A stretch of 64,000 bases of DNA from Pararhodobacter zhoushanensis. GTDB lineage: Bacteria > Pseudomonadota > Alphaproteobacteria > Rhodobacterales > Rhodobacteraceae. The DNA is taken from positions 248,001 through 312,000 of the forward strand of contig NZ_JAPDFL010000001.1 in the NCBI RefSeq assembly GCF_025949695.1. The letters run 5' to 3'. Both the position numbers and the translations under genes were made by a program. The notes below the pieces were generated by a model. That model did not search any database. It was not told where the DNA came from and saw only the letters and a program-made list of their open reading frames with translations. Shown here one piece after another: positions 40,720 through 48,951 of this stretch; positions within the stretch are counted from its first letter, which is position 1; the number at the start of each line of letters is the position of its first letter.

Positions 40720-42155
40720 TTGGTCGGCTCGTCCAGTATCAGCAGCCCGGGCGGCTGTTCCCCACCCAGCGCACAGGCCAACCCGGCGCGCAGACGCTGA
40801 CCGCCGCTGAGCGTGCCGACCCGCTGCAAGGCATCGCCCGCGCGGAACAGAAACCGCGCGAGCGTGGCACGGATCTGGGTTTCATCGGCTGTGGGGTTGA
40901 GGCGTTTGAAGCCGTCGCGCAGGGTTTCATCGGGATTGAGCAGGCTCACGGTCTGATCCAGCAGCGCATGGGGAACACGGCGGTGGATCTGACCGGCGGC
41001 GGGTTGCAGTGCCCCCGTGATCAGCGCCAGCAACGTCGATTTCCCGCTGCCATTTGCCCCGGTGATCGCCACCCGCTCGGGCCCGGTCAGCTGGAACGAC
41101 ACATCGCGGATTACCGGGCGCGCCGGGTCATGCCCGCCGGTGACGCCCTGCACCTGCAGCACCACCTTGTCGCGCGGCAGGCCCGTCGGCGGCAGGTCCA
41201 TGCGCAGCGGCTGGAGGATTTCGATGCGGGACCGTGCGGCCTCGCTGGCCTCGGCCACCGCCGACGCGCGGGCATCGCGCAGGCGGGCATTCGCGCCGCC
41301 GCTCGACTCTGCGCGCTCTTGCGCCCGGTCCATCAGGATCTTCGGCTGCCCGCCCGCCGCCCGCCCCCGCTTGCCCGCACCATCCTTGCGCGCCTTGCGC
41401 TCGGCGGCTTGCCGGGCGCGGCGCGCGGCTTCGTCCTGCGCGCGCGACGCAGTTGCCAGATCCTGCGCCGCCGCGCTCAGCTCGATGTCCTTGCGGGCGC
41501 GGTAATCGGTGTAATTCCCGCCAAACCGCGCCGCGCCCAGCGTGGTCAGTTCGACGATGGCATCCATCCGGTCCAGCAGCGCGCGGTCATGGCTGACCAC
41601 GATCGCCGCCCCGGACCAGCCTGCCAGCAGGTCCAGCACGGCCTGCCGCCCCTCCGCGTCAAGGTTGTTGGTCGGCTCGTCCAGCAGCAACACCGCCGGC
41701 GCGTCAAACACCGCCGCCGCCAGCGCCGCCCGCGTCCCCTGCCCGCCGCTGAGACTGTCCAGCGGCATGTCCGGCGCGACAGCCAGCCCGCAGCGCAGCA
41801 AGGCAGCGTCGATGCGGGACGGCAGCGTCCAGTCAGCCTCGGCCAGCTCGTCAGCGCTGGCCTCGCCCGCCTCGGCCCGGTCCAGCAGGGCCAAGGCGTC
41901 GCGGGCGCCGAAGAGGTCGGCGAGGGTTTCTCCGGGCGCAAAGCTCTGGCGCAGCAGCGCGGCGCGGCCCGTAACCTGCACCGTGCCCGACACCGGCACC
42001 AGCGCGCCGGCAATCAGCCGCAGCAGCGTGCTTTTGCCGGTGCCATTGCGGCCGACAAGTCCGGTGCGTTCAGCGCCGAAGGACAGGGAAAGATCGGTGA
42101 AAAGCGCGGTCCCCTCAGGGGTGGACCAGCTCAGACGGGACAGGGTGACAGACAT
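40587..42155 (-). CDS. ABC-F family ATP-binding cassette protein
   Basis: A 522-residue soluble protein with two ABC domains and no membrane part. Walker A motifs GRNGTGKST (near residue 36) and GANGSGKST (near 350), signatures LSGGQGTRAAL and LSGGQRLRAGL, and Walker B VLLLDEPTNNLD and LLILDEPTNHLD. A basic, Arg/Ala-rich linker (ARRARQAAERKARKDGAGKR) joins the halves. ABC-F proteins act on the ribosome in translation or antibiotic protection. The short linker without the EttA arm does not allow a finer call. Confidence 0.88.
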   Translation of the reverse strand: MSVTLSRLSWSTPEGTALFTDLSLSFGAERTGLVGRNGTGKSTLLRLIAGALVPVSGTVQVTGRAALLRQSFAPGETLADLFGARDALALLDRAEAGEASADELAEADWTLPSRIDAALLRCGLAVAPDMPLDSLSGGQGTRAALAAAVFDAPAVLLLDEPTNNLDAEGRQAVLDLLAGWSGAAIVVSHDRALLDRMDAIVELTTLGAARFGGNYTDYRARKDIELSAAAQDLATASRAQDEAARRARQAAERKARKDGAGKRGRAAGGQPKILMDRAQERAESSGGANARLRDARASAVAEASEAARSRIEILQPLRMDLPPTGLPRDKVVLQVQGVTGGHDPARPVIRDVSFQLTGPERVAITGANGSGKSTLLALITGALQPAAGQIHRRVPHALLDQTVSLLNPDETLRDGFKRLNPTADETQIRATLARFLFRAGDALQRVGTLSGGQRLRAGLACALGGEQPPGLLILDEPTNHLDLDATEALEVALTSFDGALVVVSHDQRFLASLNLDRRIALS

Positions 42156-42328
42156 GGACAGGCTCGCGGTTCGTGATCGGTTGGGCGATGACGGCGCGAT
42201 GTTGGTCCATGGTGAAGTCTCCGTTTGGTGGCGCGTTATCTAAACCTTGCCCCGCGCAGATCAAGGGAAAGCACCCCCGCGCCCAAAGATTTCTTGACAG
42301 GTGGGGATTCCCCCGGCATCCCTAAATG

Positions 42329-42352
42329 AAACATGAATCATCGTTCATGTTT
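42329..42352. promoter_or_regulatory. Perfect palindromic operator before the Liv-type ABC operon
   Basis: AAACATGAA (42329-42337) and TTCATGTTT (42344-42352), exact 9-base inverted arms around 6 bases. It lies 18 bases before the binding-protein ATG and recurs, less perfectly, before the tetR gene at 51054-51076. Confidence 0.65.
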
Positions 42353-42369
42353 ATGACAGGGAGGAAACG

Positions 42370-43545
42370 ATGAGACTGATGTTAAGCGCCGCGTTCATCG
42401 CGCTCGCCACCGCACCCGCCGTGGCCGATGAGATCCGCATTGCCCATATCCACGATTCCACCGGCGCGCTCGAGGCCTATGCCGCGCAAAGTCAGACCGG
42501 GCTGCTGCTGGGGATCGAATACGCCACCCAAGGCACCATGCAGATCGACGGTCATGATCTGGTGGTGACCGAATACGACAGCCAGCTGCGCCCCGATCTG
42601 GGCCGCGCGCTGCTGGCGCAGGCCTTTGGCGACGATGATGCGCATATCGCCGTGGGGCCGACCTCGTCGGGCGTGGCACTGGCCATGCTGCCGGTCGCCG
42701 AGGAATACGAGCGCATCCTGCTGGTCGAGCCCGCCGTGGCGGACTCGATCACCGGGTCCGAATGGAACCGCTACATCTTCCGCACCGGGCGCAACTCCAG
42801 CCAGGACGCCATCTCGAACGCCATCGCGCTGGGGCAAGAGGGCGTTGTGGTCGCCACGCTGGCGCAGGATTATGCCTTTGGCCGTGACGGCATCGCCGCC
42901 TTCCGCGAGGCGCTGGCCGATACCCCCGCCCAGCTGGTGCACGAGGAATACGTGCCCACCGACACCACCGATTTCACCGCCGCTGCCGAGCGTATCTTCA
43001 ACGCGCTGCAAGAGCACGAGGGCGACCGCCGGTTGTTCGTGATCTGGGCCGGGGGCGGCAACCCGATGGGCCGCATTCAGGCGATGGACCCGTCGCGTTT
43101 CGGCATCCAGCTGGCCACCGGCGGCAACATCCTGCCCGCGATGGTCGGCTACCGCGACTTCCCGGGCATGGAGGGCGCGACCTATTACTACTATGAAATC
43201 CCGCAGAACCCGGTGAACGACTGGCTGGTCGAACAGCACATGGCCCGCTTCGGCACCCCGCCGGACTTCTTCACCGCCGGCGGCATGGCCTCGGGCATCG
43301 CGGTTGTCGAGGCTTTGCGCGCCACCGGCGGCTCGACCGACACCGAAGAGCTGATCGCGGCCATGGAAGGCATGCATTTCGAGACCCCCAAAGGCGAGAT
43401 GTGGTTCCGGGCCGAGGACCATCAGGCGATGCAGTCGATGTACCACTTCCGCATCCGGGTCGAGGATGACGTGGAATGGGCGATCCCCGATCTGGTGCGT
43501 GAGATCACGCCGGACATGATGGATATCCCGATCCGCAACCAGTGA
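42370..43545 (+). CDS. ABC transporter substrate-binding protein (LivK-like, type 1 fold)
   Basis: A 391-residue periplasmic protein with signal peptide MRLMLSAAFIALATAPAVA. The mature start DEIRIAHIHDSTGALEAYA and GPTSSGVALAML match the branched-chain amino acid/aromatic-acid binding family. Further blocks: NRYIFRTGRNSSQDA, GVVVATLAQDYAFGRDG and WAGGGNPMGRIQAMDP. Several members bind aromatic or CoA-activated acids. The operon context (hydrolase, CoA ligase, MaoC proteins under one putative TetR) suggests a carboxylic acid, not an amino acid. AGGGAGG precedes the ATG. Confidence 0.87.
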   Translation: MRLMLSAAFIALATAPAVADEIRIAHIHDSTGALEAYAAQSQTGLLLGIEYATQGTMQIDGHDLVVTEYDSQLRPDLGRALLAQAFGDDDAHIAVGPTSSGVALAMLPVAEEYERILLVEPAVADSITGSEWNRYIFRTGRNSSQDAISNAIALGQEGVVVATLAQDYAFGRDGIAAFREALADTPAQLVHEEYVPTDTTDFTAAAERIFNALQEHEGDRRLFVIWAGGGNPMGRIQAMDPSRFGIQLATGGNILPAMVGYRDFPGMEGATYYYYEIPQNPVNDWLVEQHMARFGTPPDFFTAGGMASGIAVVEALRATGGSTDTEELIAAMEGMHFETPKGEMWFRAEDHQAMQSMYHFRIRVEDDVEWAIPDLVREITPDMMDIPIRNQ

Positions 43546-43566
43546 TCTGACCCGATTTCGCCTCCC

Positions 43567-43594
43567 GGGGGCGGCCGCCCGCGCCGCCGCCCCC
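43567..43594 (+). promoter_or_regulatory. Intercistronic hairpin after the ABC binding-protein gene
   Basis: GGGGGCGGC (43567-43575) pairs with GCCGCCCCC (43586-43594) over a 10-base loop, 22 bases after the stop. A piece of the multi-hairpin repeat (ATCTGTCTCTAAATATCC at 43602-43619) follows. It probably sets the binding protein to permease ratio. Confidence 0.55.
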
Positions 43595-43690
43595 CTCATC
43601 ATCTGTCTCTAAATATCCCCGCCGGAGGCATCCGCCGCGCGCCACAGGCGACCGGCCCGGCCCGTGCATCTGTCAACCCCAGGAGCCCCC

Positions 43691-44452
43691 ATGCAGCCCT
43701 CGCTTGTCACCAAGGATCTGACCGTGCGCTTTGGCGGCCATGTCGCCGTGGACCATGTGAGCTGCGCCTTCACCCCCGGCCAGCTGACCGCCATCGTCGG
43801 GCCGAACGGCGCGGGCAAGACCACGTATTTCAACCTGATCTCCGGTCAGATCCGCGCCACTTCGGGCCGTGTCGAGCTGCTGGGGCAGGACATCACCCGC
43901 CTGCCCGTCGCCGCCCGGACCGAGGCGGGACTGGGCCGCGCCTTCCAGCTGACCAACCTCTTCCCGCGCCTGACGGTGCTGGAAAACGTCCGTCTGGTCG
44001 TGCAGGCGCGCGAGCGGCGCGGGTTCAATCTGTGGACCATGGCGATGGGCCACCGCGACCTGATCGCCGAGGCCGAAGCGGTGCTCGACCGCGTGCGCCT
44101 GACCGCGCTGGCGCATCAGACCGTCAGCGCGCTCAGCCACGGCGATCAGCGCAAGCTCGAGGTGGCGGCGATGATCGCGCTCAAGCCCCGTGTCTTCATG
44201 TTCGATGAACCCACTGCCGGCATGTCGGTCGAAGAAGCGCCGGTCATTCTGGACCTGATCGCCGGGATCAAGGCGCAAGCCGACACCACCATCCTGCTGG
44301 TCGAACACAAGATGGACGTGATCCGCTCGCTGGCCGACCGGATCATCGTTCTGCACAACGGCGCGCTGGTGGCCGATGGCGCGCCGGCAGAGGTGATGGC
44401 CTCGGATGTCGTGCAAGAGGCCTATCTGGGCAAGGAACTGACCGATGTCTGA
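43691..44452 (+). CDS. ABC transporter ATP-binding protein (LivG-like)
   Basis: A 253-residue nucleotide-binding subunit. Walker A GPNGAGKTT near residue 37, Q-loop AFQLTNLFPRLTVLENVRL, signature-like ALSHGDQRKLEVA (an SHG variant in place of SGG, common in LivG), Walker B VFMFDEPTAGMS and H-loop LVEHKMDVI. The start is ATG 43691 behind AGGAG, although the frame is open from 43664. It overlaps the second ATPase by 8 bases. Confidence 0.9.
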   Translation: MQPSLVTKDLTVRFGGHVAVDHVSCAFTPGQLTAIVGPNGAGKTTYFNLISGQIRATSGRVELLGQDITRLPVAARTEAGLGRAFQLTNLFPRLTVLENVRLVVQARERRGFNLWTMAMGHRDLIAEAEAVLDRVRLTALAHQTVSALSHGDQRKLEVAAMIALKPRVFMFDEPTAGMSVEEAPVILDLIAGIKAQADTTILLVEHKMDVIRSLADRIIVLHNGALVADGAPAEVMASDVVQEAYLGKELTDV

Positions 44453-45167
44453 CCCGATCCTGTCCCTGCGCGACGTCAAGACCGACATTGCACAATACCA
44501 CATCCTGCACGGCGTCAGTTTCGACGTGCCGCGCGGCGGGGTGACCATGCTGCTGGGCCGCAACGGCGCGGGCAAGACCACGACGCTGCGCACGATCATG
44601 GGTCTGTGGAAGCCCCATGCCGGGGAAATACTGCTCGACGGCGCGGCCATCAACGGCCAGACCCCGTCGCAGATCGCCCGGCGCGGCATCGGTTTCGTGC
44701 CCGAGGATATGGGCATCTTTTCCGACCTCACGGTCGAGGAAAACATCCGCCTCGCCGCGCTCACCGGCGCGCCCAACCCTGAGCGGCTGCACTGGATTTT
44801 CGGCGCCTTTCCCGCGCTGAAAACCTTCTGGCACTCGGCGGCGGGCACGCTGTCGGGCGGGCAAAAGCAGATGCTGTCCGTCGCCCGCGCGATGGTGGAA
44901 GAGCGCGAACTCTATCTGATCGACGAACCGTCCAAGGGCCTCGCCCCCGCCATCGTCGCCACACTGGCGCGCGCGCTCAAGGATCTCAAGGCGCGCGGCG
45001 CCTCGATCTTGATGGTCGAGCAGAACTTCTCGCTCGCCCGCGCCTTGGGCGATCACGTCGTGGTCATGGATGACGGCAAGATCATCTGGACCGGCGCGAT
45101 GGCCGATCTCAAAGCCGACGCCTCCCTGCAAGAACGCCTGATGGGCCTGAAAATGGAGCACGCATGA
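44445..45167 (+). CDS. ABC transporter ATP-binding protein (LivF-like)
   Basis: A 240-residue nucleotide-binding subunit. Walker A GRNGAGKTTTLRTIMG, Q-loop GFVPEDMGIFSDLTVEENI, signature TLSGGQKQMLSVARAM, Walker B LYLIDEPSKGLAP and H-loop MVEQNFSLA. LivG and LivF form a heterodimer that powers the two permeases encoded next. It overlaps livH by ATGA. Confidence 0.9.
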   Translation: MSDPILSLRDVKTDIAQYHILHGVSFDVPRGGVTMLLGRNGAGKTTTLRTIMGLWKPHAGEILLDGAAINGQTPSQIARRGIGFVPEDMGIFSDLTVEENIRLAALTGAPNPERLHWIFGAFPALKTFWHSAAGTLSGGQKQMLSVARAMVEERELYLIDEPSKGLAPAIVATLARALKDLKARGASILMVEQNFSLARALGDHVVVMDDGKIIWTGAMADLKADASLQERLMGLKMEHA

Positions 45168-46210
45168 GCGCGCAATCCCCGGGCGCTGCGCCCAGCCACG
45201 CCCCCACCATCACCCGCCTGCCGCTGTCCGAGCGGATGAAACCCTGGCTGCCCTATCTGCTGGTGCCGGTGCTGATGGTGCTGGGGTATTTCGCCATCGA
45301 CTCAAGCAGCTCATGGCTGACGCTGACCGTCTCGGGTCTGGCCATGGGGATGATGATCTTCGTCATCGCCTCGGGCATGACGCTGGTCTTCGGGCTGATG
45401 GACGTCATCAACTTCGGCCACGGCGCGTTCATCTCGTTCGGCGCTTTCGTCGGCACCTCGGTGCTGCTGGCACTCGGCACGATGACCGGCGCACCCTCGC
45501 TATTGCTCAACCTTCTGGCCATCACCGGTGCCGTGATGGCCGCCATGGTCGTCACCGGCGGCATCGGCTTTGCGTTTGAGCGCTTCATCGTGCGCCCGGT
45601 CTATGGCTCGCACCTCAAGCAGATTCTGGTGACAATGGGCGGGCTGATCGTGGCCGAACAGCTGATCTACGTGATCTGGGGCGGGCATGAGATCGTCATC
45701 GCCCGGCCCGAAACGCTCAAGGGCGCGATCACCTTTGCAGGCGCGGCGCTGGAGAAATACCGGCTGGTTGCGGTGGCCGTCGGGCTGGTGGTGTTCCTGT
45801 CGCTGCGCGCCGTACTGCGCCGCACCAAGCTGGGGCTGATCGTGCGCGCCGGGGTCGAAAACCCCGAGATGGTGCAGGCGCTTGGCTACAACATCACCCG
45901 CGTGTTTGTCGGCGTGTTCGTCACCGGCTCGGCGCTGGCTGGCCTCGGCGGGGTGATGTGGGCGCTCTATCAGGAGGTGATCACCGCCCATATGGGCAAC
46001 GAGATCATGATCCTTGTCTTCATCGTGGTGATCATCGGCGGGCTCGGCTCGGTCGAAGGCTGCTTTATCGGCGCGCTGACCGTGGGTCTGGTGCAGAACT
46101 ACGCCGCCTTTCTGGAACCCAAACTGGCGCTGATCTCAAACATCGCGCTGATGGTGGCGATCCTGATGTGGCGGCCCATGGGCATGGTCCCTGTGGTAAA
46201 GGCGAAATAA
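45164..46210 (+). CDS. Branched-chain-type ABC permease (LivH-like)
   Basis: A 348-residue permease with eight or nine membrane segments. Family blocks: SGMTLVFGLMDVINFGHGAF, the conserved INFGHGAF entry of LivH, then GLIVRAGVENPEMVQALGYN, the coupling loop that contacts the ATPase, and VIIGGLGSVEGCFIGAL. The N-terminus has about 30 extra polar residues before the first helix. Confidence 0.9.
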   Translation: MSAQSPGAAPSHAPTITRLPLSERMKPWLPYLLVPVLMVLGYFAIDSSSSWLTLTVSGLAMGMMIFVIASGMTLVFGLMDVINFGHGAFISFGAFVGTSVLLALGTMTGAPSLLLNLLAITGAVMAAMVVTGGIGFAFERFIVRPVYGSHLKQILVTMGGLIVAEQLIYVIWGGHEIVIARPETLKGAITFAGAALEKYRLVAVAVGLVVFLSLRAVLRRTKLGLIVRAGVENPEMVQALGYNITRVFVGVFVTGSALAGLGGVMWALYQEVITAHMGNEIMILVFIVVIIGGLGSVEGCFIGALTVGLVQNYAAFLEPKLALISNIALMVAILMWRPMGMVPVVKAK

Positions 46211-46213
46211 ATC

Positions 46214-47260
46214 ATGCGGCTTCTCTCAGGCGATCCCCCCAAAAGCATCGTGCTCTCGGTGCTGCTGCTCGCGGTGCTGGTGGCACTGGCCTTTGCCCCC
46301 TTCCTGTTCCCCGGCTCACGGTCCTTGGAGACGGCAGCGCGGATCTGCATCTTCATCGTGCTGGTCGCCAGCTATGATCTGCTGCTGGGCTATGGCGGCA
46401 TCGTCAGCTTTGCCCATACGATGTTCTTTGGCATGGGCGCGTATGGCGTCGCCATCGCCACCGACCGGATGGGCACCGGCTATGGCGCGCTCATGCTGGG
46501 TGCGCTGGCGGGCATGACGGTGGCGGGCGTTGTGGCGCTGCTGGTGGCGCTGCTGTCGCTGCGCGTGCGGGCGATTTTCTTTGCGATGATCACCCTCGCT
46601 ATTGCATCGGCCGTGGCGGTGCTGGTCAGCCAGCTGTCGGGCTTTACCGGCGGCGAGGATGGCATGAACATCCGCATCCCGCGCGAACTGACCCCGGCCT
46701 TCCGGCTGGGCGAGGTCTTCGGCACGCAGATCACCGGCAAGATCCTCAACTATTACGTGGTGTTTTTCGCCTGTCTGGCGTTGTTCCTCTTGATGCTCAG
46801 GATCGTGAATTCACCGTTCGGCCGCGTCCTGCAAGCGATCCGCGAGAACGCCTTCCGCGCCGAGGCCATCGGCTACCGCGTCGTGCTCTACCGCGCCATG
46901 GCCACCTGCCTGTCGGCGATGATCGCCGCGCTCGCGGGATCGCTGTTCGCGCTCTGGCTGCGCTATGTCGGCCCGGCAACAACGCTGGGCATGGAGATCA
47001 TGATGGACATCCTGCTGATCGTGGTGATCGGCGGCATGGGCACGATGTACGGGGCGGTGGTCGGCACGGCGATCTTCGTGCTGGCGCAGAACTACCTCAA
47101 ATCGCTGATGGGCGGCCTGTCCGAGGCCACCGCCTCGCTGCCGCTGATCCCCGACCTGCTCAGCCCCGACCGCTGGCTCTTGTGGCTGGGGGTGCTGTTC
47201 ATCCTCTCGGTCTATTTCTTCCCCACCGGCATCGTCGGACGGCTCAGGGGCACCCGGTGA
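46214..47260 (+). CDS. Branched-chain-type ABC permease (LivM-like)
   Basis: A 348-residue permease with about nine membrane segments. Blocks: SYDLLLGYGGIVSFAHTMFFGMGAYG (split by me; the S-F-A/G-H motif of LivM), RVLQAIRENAFRAEAIGY, the ATPase coupling loop, and VVIGGMGTMYGAVVGTAI. It starts 3 bases after livH and ends in a GTGA overlap with the hydrolase gene. Confidence 0.9.
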   Translation: MRLLSGDPPKSIVLSVLLLAVLVALAFAPFLFPGSRSLETAARICIFIVLVASYDLLLGYGGIVSFAHTMFFGMGAYGVAIATDRMGTGYGALMLGALAGMTVAGVVALLVALLSLRVRAIFFAMITLAIASAVAVLVSQLSGFTGGEDGMNIRIPRELTPAFRLGEVFGTQITGKILNYYVVFFACLALFLLMLRIVNSPFGRVLQAIRENAFRAEAIGYRVVLYRAMATCLSAMIAALAGSLFALWLRYVGPATTLGMEIMMDILLIVVIGGMGTMYGAVVGTAIFVLAQNYLKSLMGGLSEATASLPLIPDLLSPDRWLLWLGVLFILSVYFFPTGIVGRLRGTR

Positions 47261-48036
47261 CACCGGCCACGGCGCTGCACCGCTGGGGCGCGGGCGCGCC
47301 GGTAATCCTGCTGCACGGCTGGACAATGACCGGCGACGTCTGGGCCCCGGTGGCCGAGCGGCTGAAGGGCGAAAGCTTCGCCCCCGACCTGCCCGGCCAC
47401 GGGGCAACGACGGGATACGCGCCCAGCGTGGAGGGCGGCGTGGCGCAACTGCGCGACCTGATCGCTGACCAGGGGCTGCAAGAGGCCACGCTGGTCGGCT
47501 GGTCACTGGGCGCGCTGATCGGCTGGTCGTATCTCGCACAGGGCGGCACCGGCATCGCCCGCATGGTCTCGCTCGACATGTCGCCCTGCCCGCTGCCCGC
47601 GCCCGGCTGGGACTTTCCCATGCGCGGCCAAAACGCCGGGAAAGCCGCCCGAGGCGCCACCCGCTTCCGTCGGGACTGGCCCGCGGCCGCCCCTGCCATC
47701 GCTCAGGGCATGTTCGCCCGGCCGGAAGGCTGCGCGCTGATGTCCCGCGCGCATGCGGAAACCCGCATCCGCGCCCAGAACCCCGACGCGATGACCCGTT
47801 TCTGGACCTCCCTGACCATGATCGACCTGCGCCTGTCGCTGACCGCCATCCGCCAGCCCCTGCTCGCCCTCCACGGCGCGCAAAGCCGCGTCTACCCTCC
47901 CGCGACCGGCCACTGGATCGCGCAACACGCCCCGTCGGGCCGCGCCCTTGTCCTGCCCGGCTGCGGCCACGCCCCCAATCTCGAAGACCCCGCCGCCACG
48001 GCCACCGCCATCGCCCGTTTCCAAAGCGCGGCATAG
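47257..48036 (+). CDS. Alpha/beta hydrolase at the end of the Liv-type operon
   Basis: A 259-residue alpha/beta hydrolase starting at GTG 47257, which overlaps the livM stop. It resembles BioH-like carboxylesterases: oxyanion HGWTMTGDVWAPV, nucleophile elbow GWSLG (Ser near residue 79), and the final His in PGCGHAPNLEDP near 238. Coupled expression with a transporter suggests it hydrolyses the imported compound or an ester made from it. Substrate unknown. Confidence 0.8.
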   Translation: MTPATALHRWGAGAPVILLHGWTMTGDVWAPVAERLKGESFAPDLPGHGATTGYAPSVEGGVAQLRDLIADQGLQEATLVGWSLGALIGWSYLAQGGTGIARMVSLDMSPCPLPAPGWDFPMRGQNAGKAARGATRFRRDWPAAAPAIAQGMFARPEGCALMSRAHAETRIRAQNPDAMTRFWTSLTMIDLRLSLTAIRQPLLALHGAQSRVYPPATGHWIAQHAPSGRALVLPGCGHAPNLEDPAATATAIARFQSAA

Positions 48037-48077
48037 CCGGAAACCCCGGGGGGATTTTCCATCCCCCGGCCCCCCTG

Positions 48078-48194
48078 GAGGATATTTGCCGAGCAAAGAG
48101 GGCCCTTAACAAAAGGTTAACCACCGTTCTTTGCTCTCTAAATATCCTCGGGGGTGAATTCGGCCTTGGCCGAAGAGGGGCTGAAAGCCCCCTG
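48078..48194. repeat. Multi-hairpin intergenic repeat, copy 2
   Basis: Inverted arms GAGGATATTT-N4-AGCAAAGA (48078-48099) and its near-complement 48128-48149 enclose TTAACAAAAGGTTAAC. Then GGGGGTGAA, a TTCGGCCttGGCCGAA hairpin and a GGGGCTgaaAGCCCC hairpin follow. It lies between convergent genes, where it can terminate transcription from both sides. The following 50 bases are GC-rich with further short hairpins. Confidence 0.65.
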
Positions 48195-48253
48195 ACGCGC
48201 GCCGCGCACGCGGCGCTTAAAAGGCGTGCGGCGCAGCCGCTCCGCGAGATCCC

Positions 48254-48610
48254 TCAGGCAGTGACGTCCCGCGCGAGTACCAGCGCGCGGCCTTCGCAGA
48301 TCAGTGTTCCATCCGCGCTGTGACAGGTCGTCCGCAAATCGACGAGGTGTTTTTCGGGCCGCACACGGGTGATTTCCACGCGCGCGGTCAGCGTGGTGTC
48401 GATTGCGGCACGACCCGTGAAGGCGAGGCTTTGTTTGAGGTAATTCGTGCCAGCCCCCGGCAGCCTGACCCCCAGCAGAAACGAGAACAGCGCGGCGATC
48501 AGCGGTTCGGGGACGTGGTCGGGCAGCGCGCTGCCGGTGAGGGCGGCGAAATCGGCCATGTCTTGCGCGGTGTAGCGGCGGGTGGTTTCGGCGACATCAC
48601 CGGCTTTCAT
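48254..48610 (-). CDS. MaoC-like hotdog protein, first of two
   Basis: A 118-residue hotdog-fold protein: RRYTAQDMADFAALTGSALPDHVPEPLIAALFSFLLGVRLPGAG (split by me) followed by beta strands FTGRAAIDTTLTARVEITRV. It matches MaoC-like dehydratase domains, but the canonical hydratase motif (N-P-x-H near the start) is missing; ALPDHVPEPL stands in that place. Paired half-MaoC genes often make a heterodimer in which only one subunit is catalytic, and the neighbour keeps the motif. ATGA overlap with that neighbour. Confidence 0.75.
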   Translation of the reverse strand: MKAGDVAETTRRYTAQDMADFAALTGSALPDHVPEPLIAALFSFLLGVRLPGAGTNYLKQSLAFTGRAAIDTTLTARVEITRVRPEKHLVDLRTTCHSADGTLICEGRALVLARDVTA

Positions 48611-48951
48611 GCCAGCACCGCCGTGCCCTGAAAGCAGACCGCGCGGTCAGCCGCGCGCGTGGCGGTCATGATCAGCCCGTCCGCGCCATCGTCCAGACGC
48701 AAGACCAGTCCCTCACCCGCATAGGCCGGGTTCGGGAACATCATGTCCTGAGACACATAGGCCACACCCGGGCGGGCATCGCGCACCATCGCCCAGAGCT
48801 TGGCATACACCAGCATCCCGTGGCTGACCGTACGCCCAAAGCGGGTCCGCGCGCTGAAAGCAGGGTCTACGTGGATCGGGTTATCGTCACCCGAGATCCG
48901 GGCGAAGGCGTCGAATTCGGCCTGTGTTGGTGTCCAGTGTGCTTCGATCAT
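48607..48951 (-). CDS. MaoC family (R)-specific enoyl-CoA hydratase, catalytic half
   Basis: A 114-residue hotdog protein with the hydratase signature FDAFARISGDDNPIHVDPAFSART (split by me), where Asp and His of DDNPIHVD are catalytic, and GRTVSHGMLVYAKL. It hydrates or dehydrates an acyl-CoA. ATG 48951 overlaps the stop of the CoA ligase upstream. It probably works on the thioester made by that ligase together with the non-catalytic partner downstream. Confidence 0.83.
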   Translation of the reverse strand: MIEAHWTPTQAEFDAFARISGDDNPIHVDPAFSARTRFGRTVSHGMLVYAKLWAMVRDARPGVAYVSQDMMFPNPAYAGEGLVLRLDDGADGLIMTATRAADRAVCFQGTAVLA

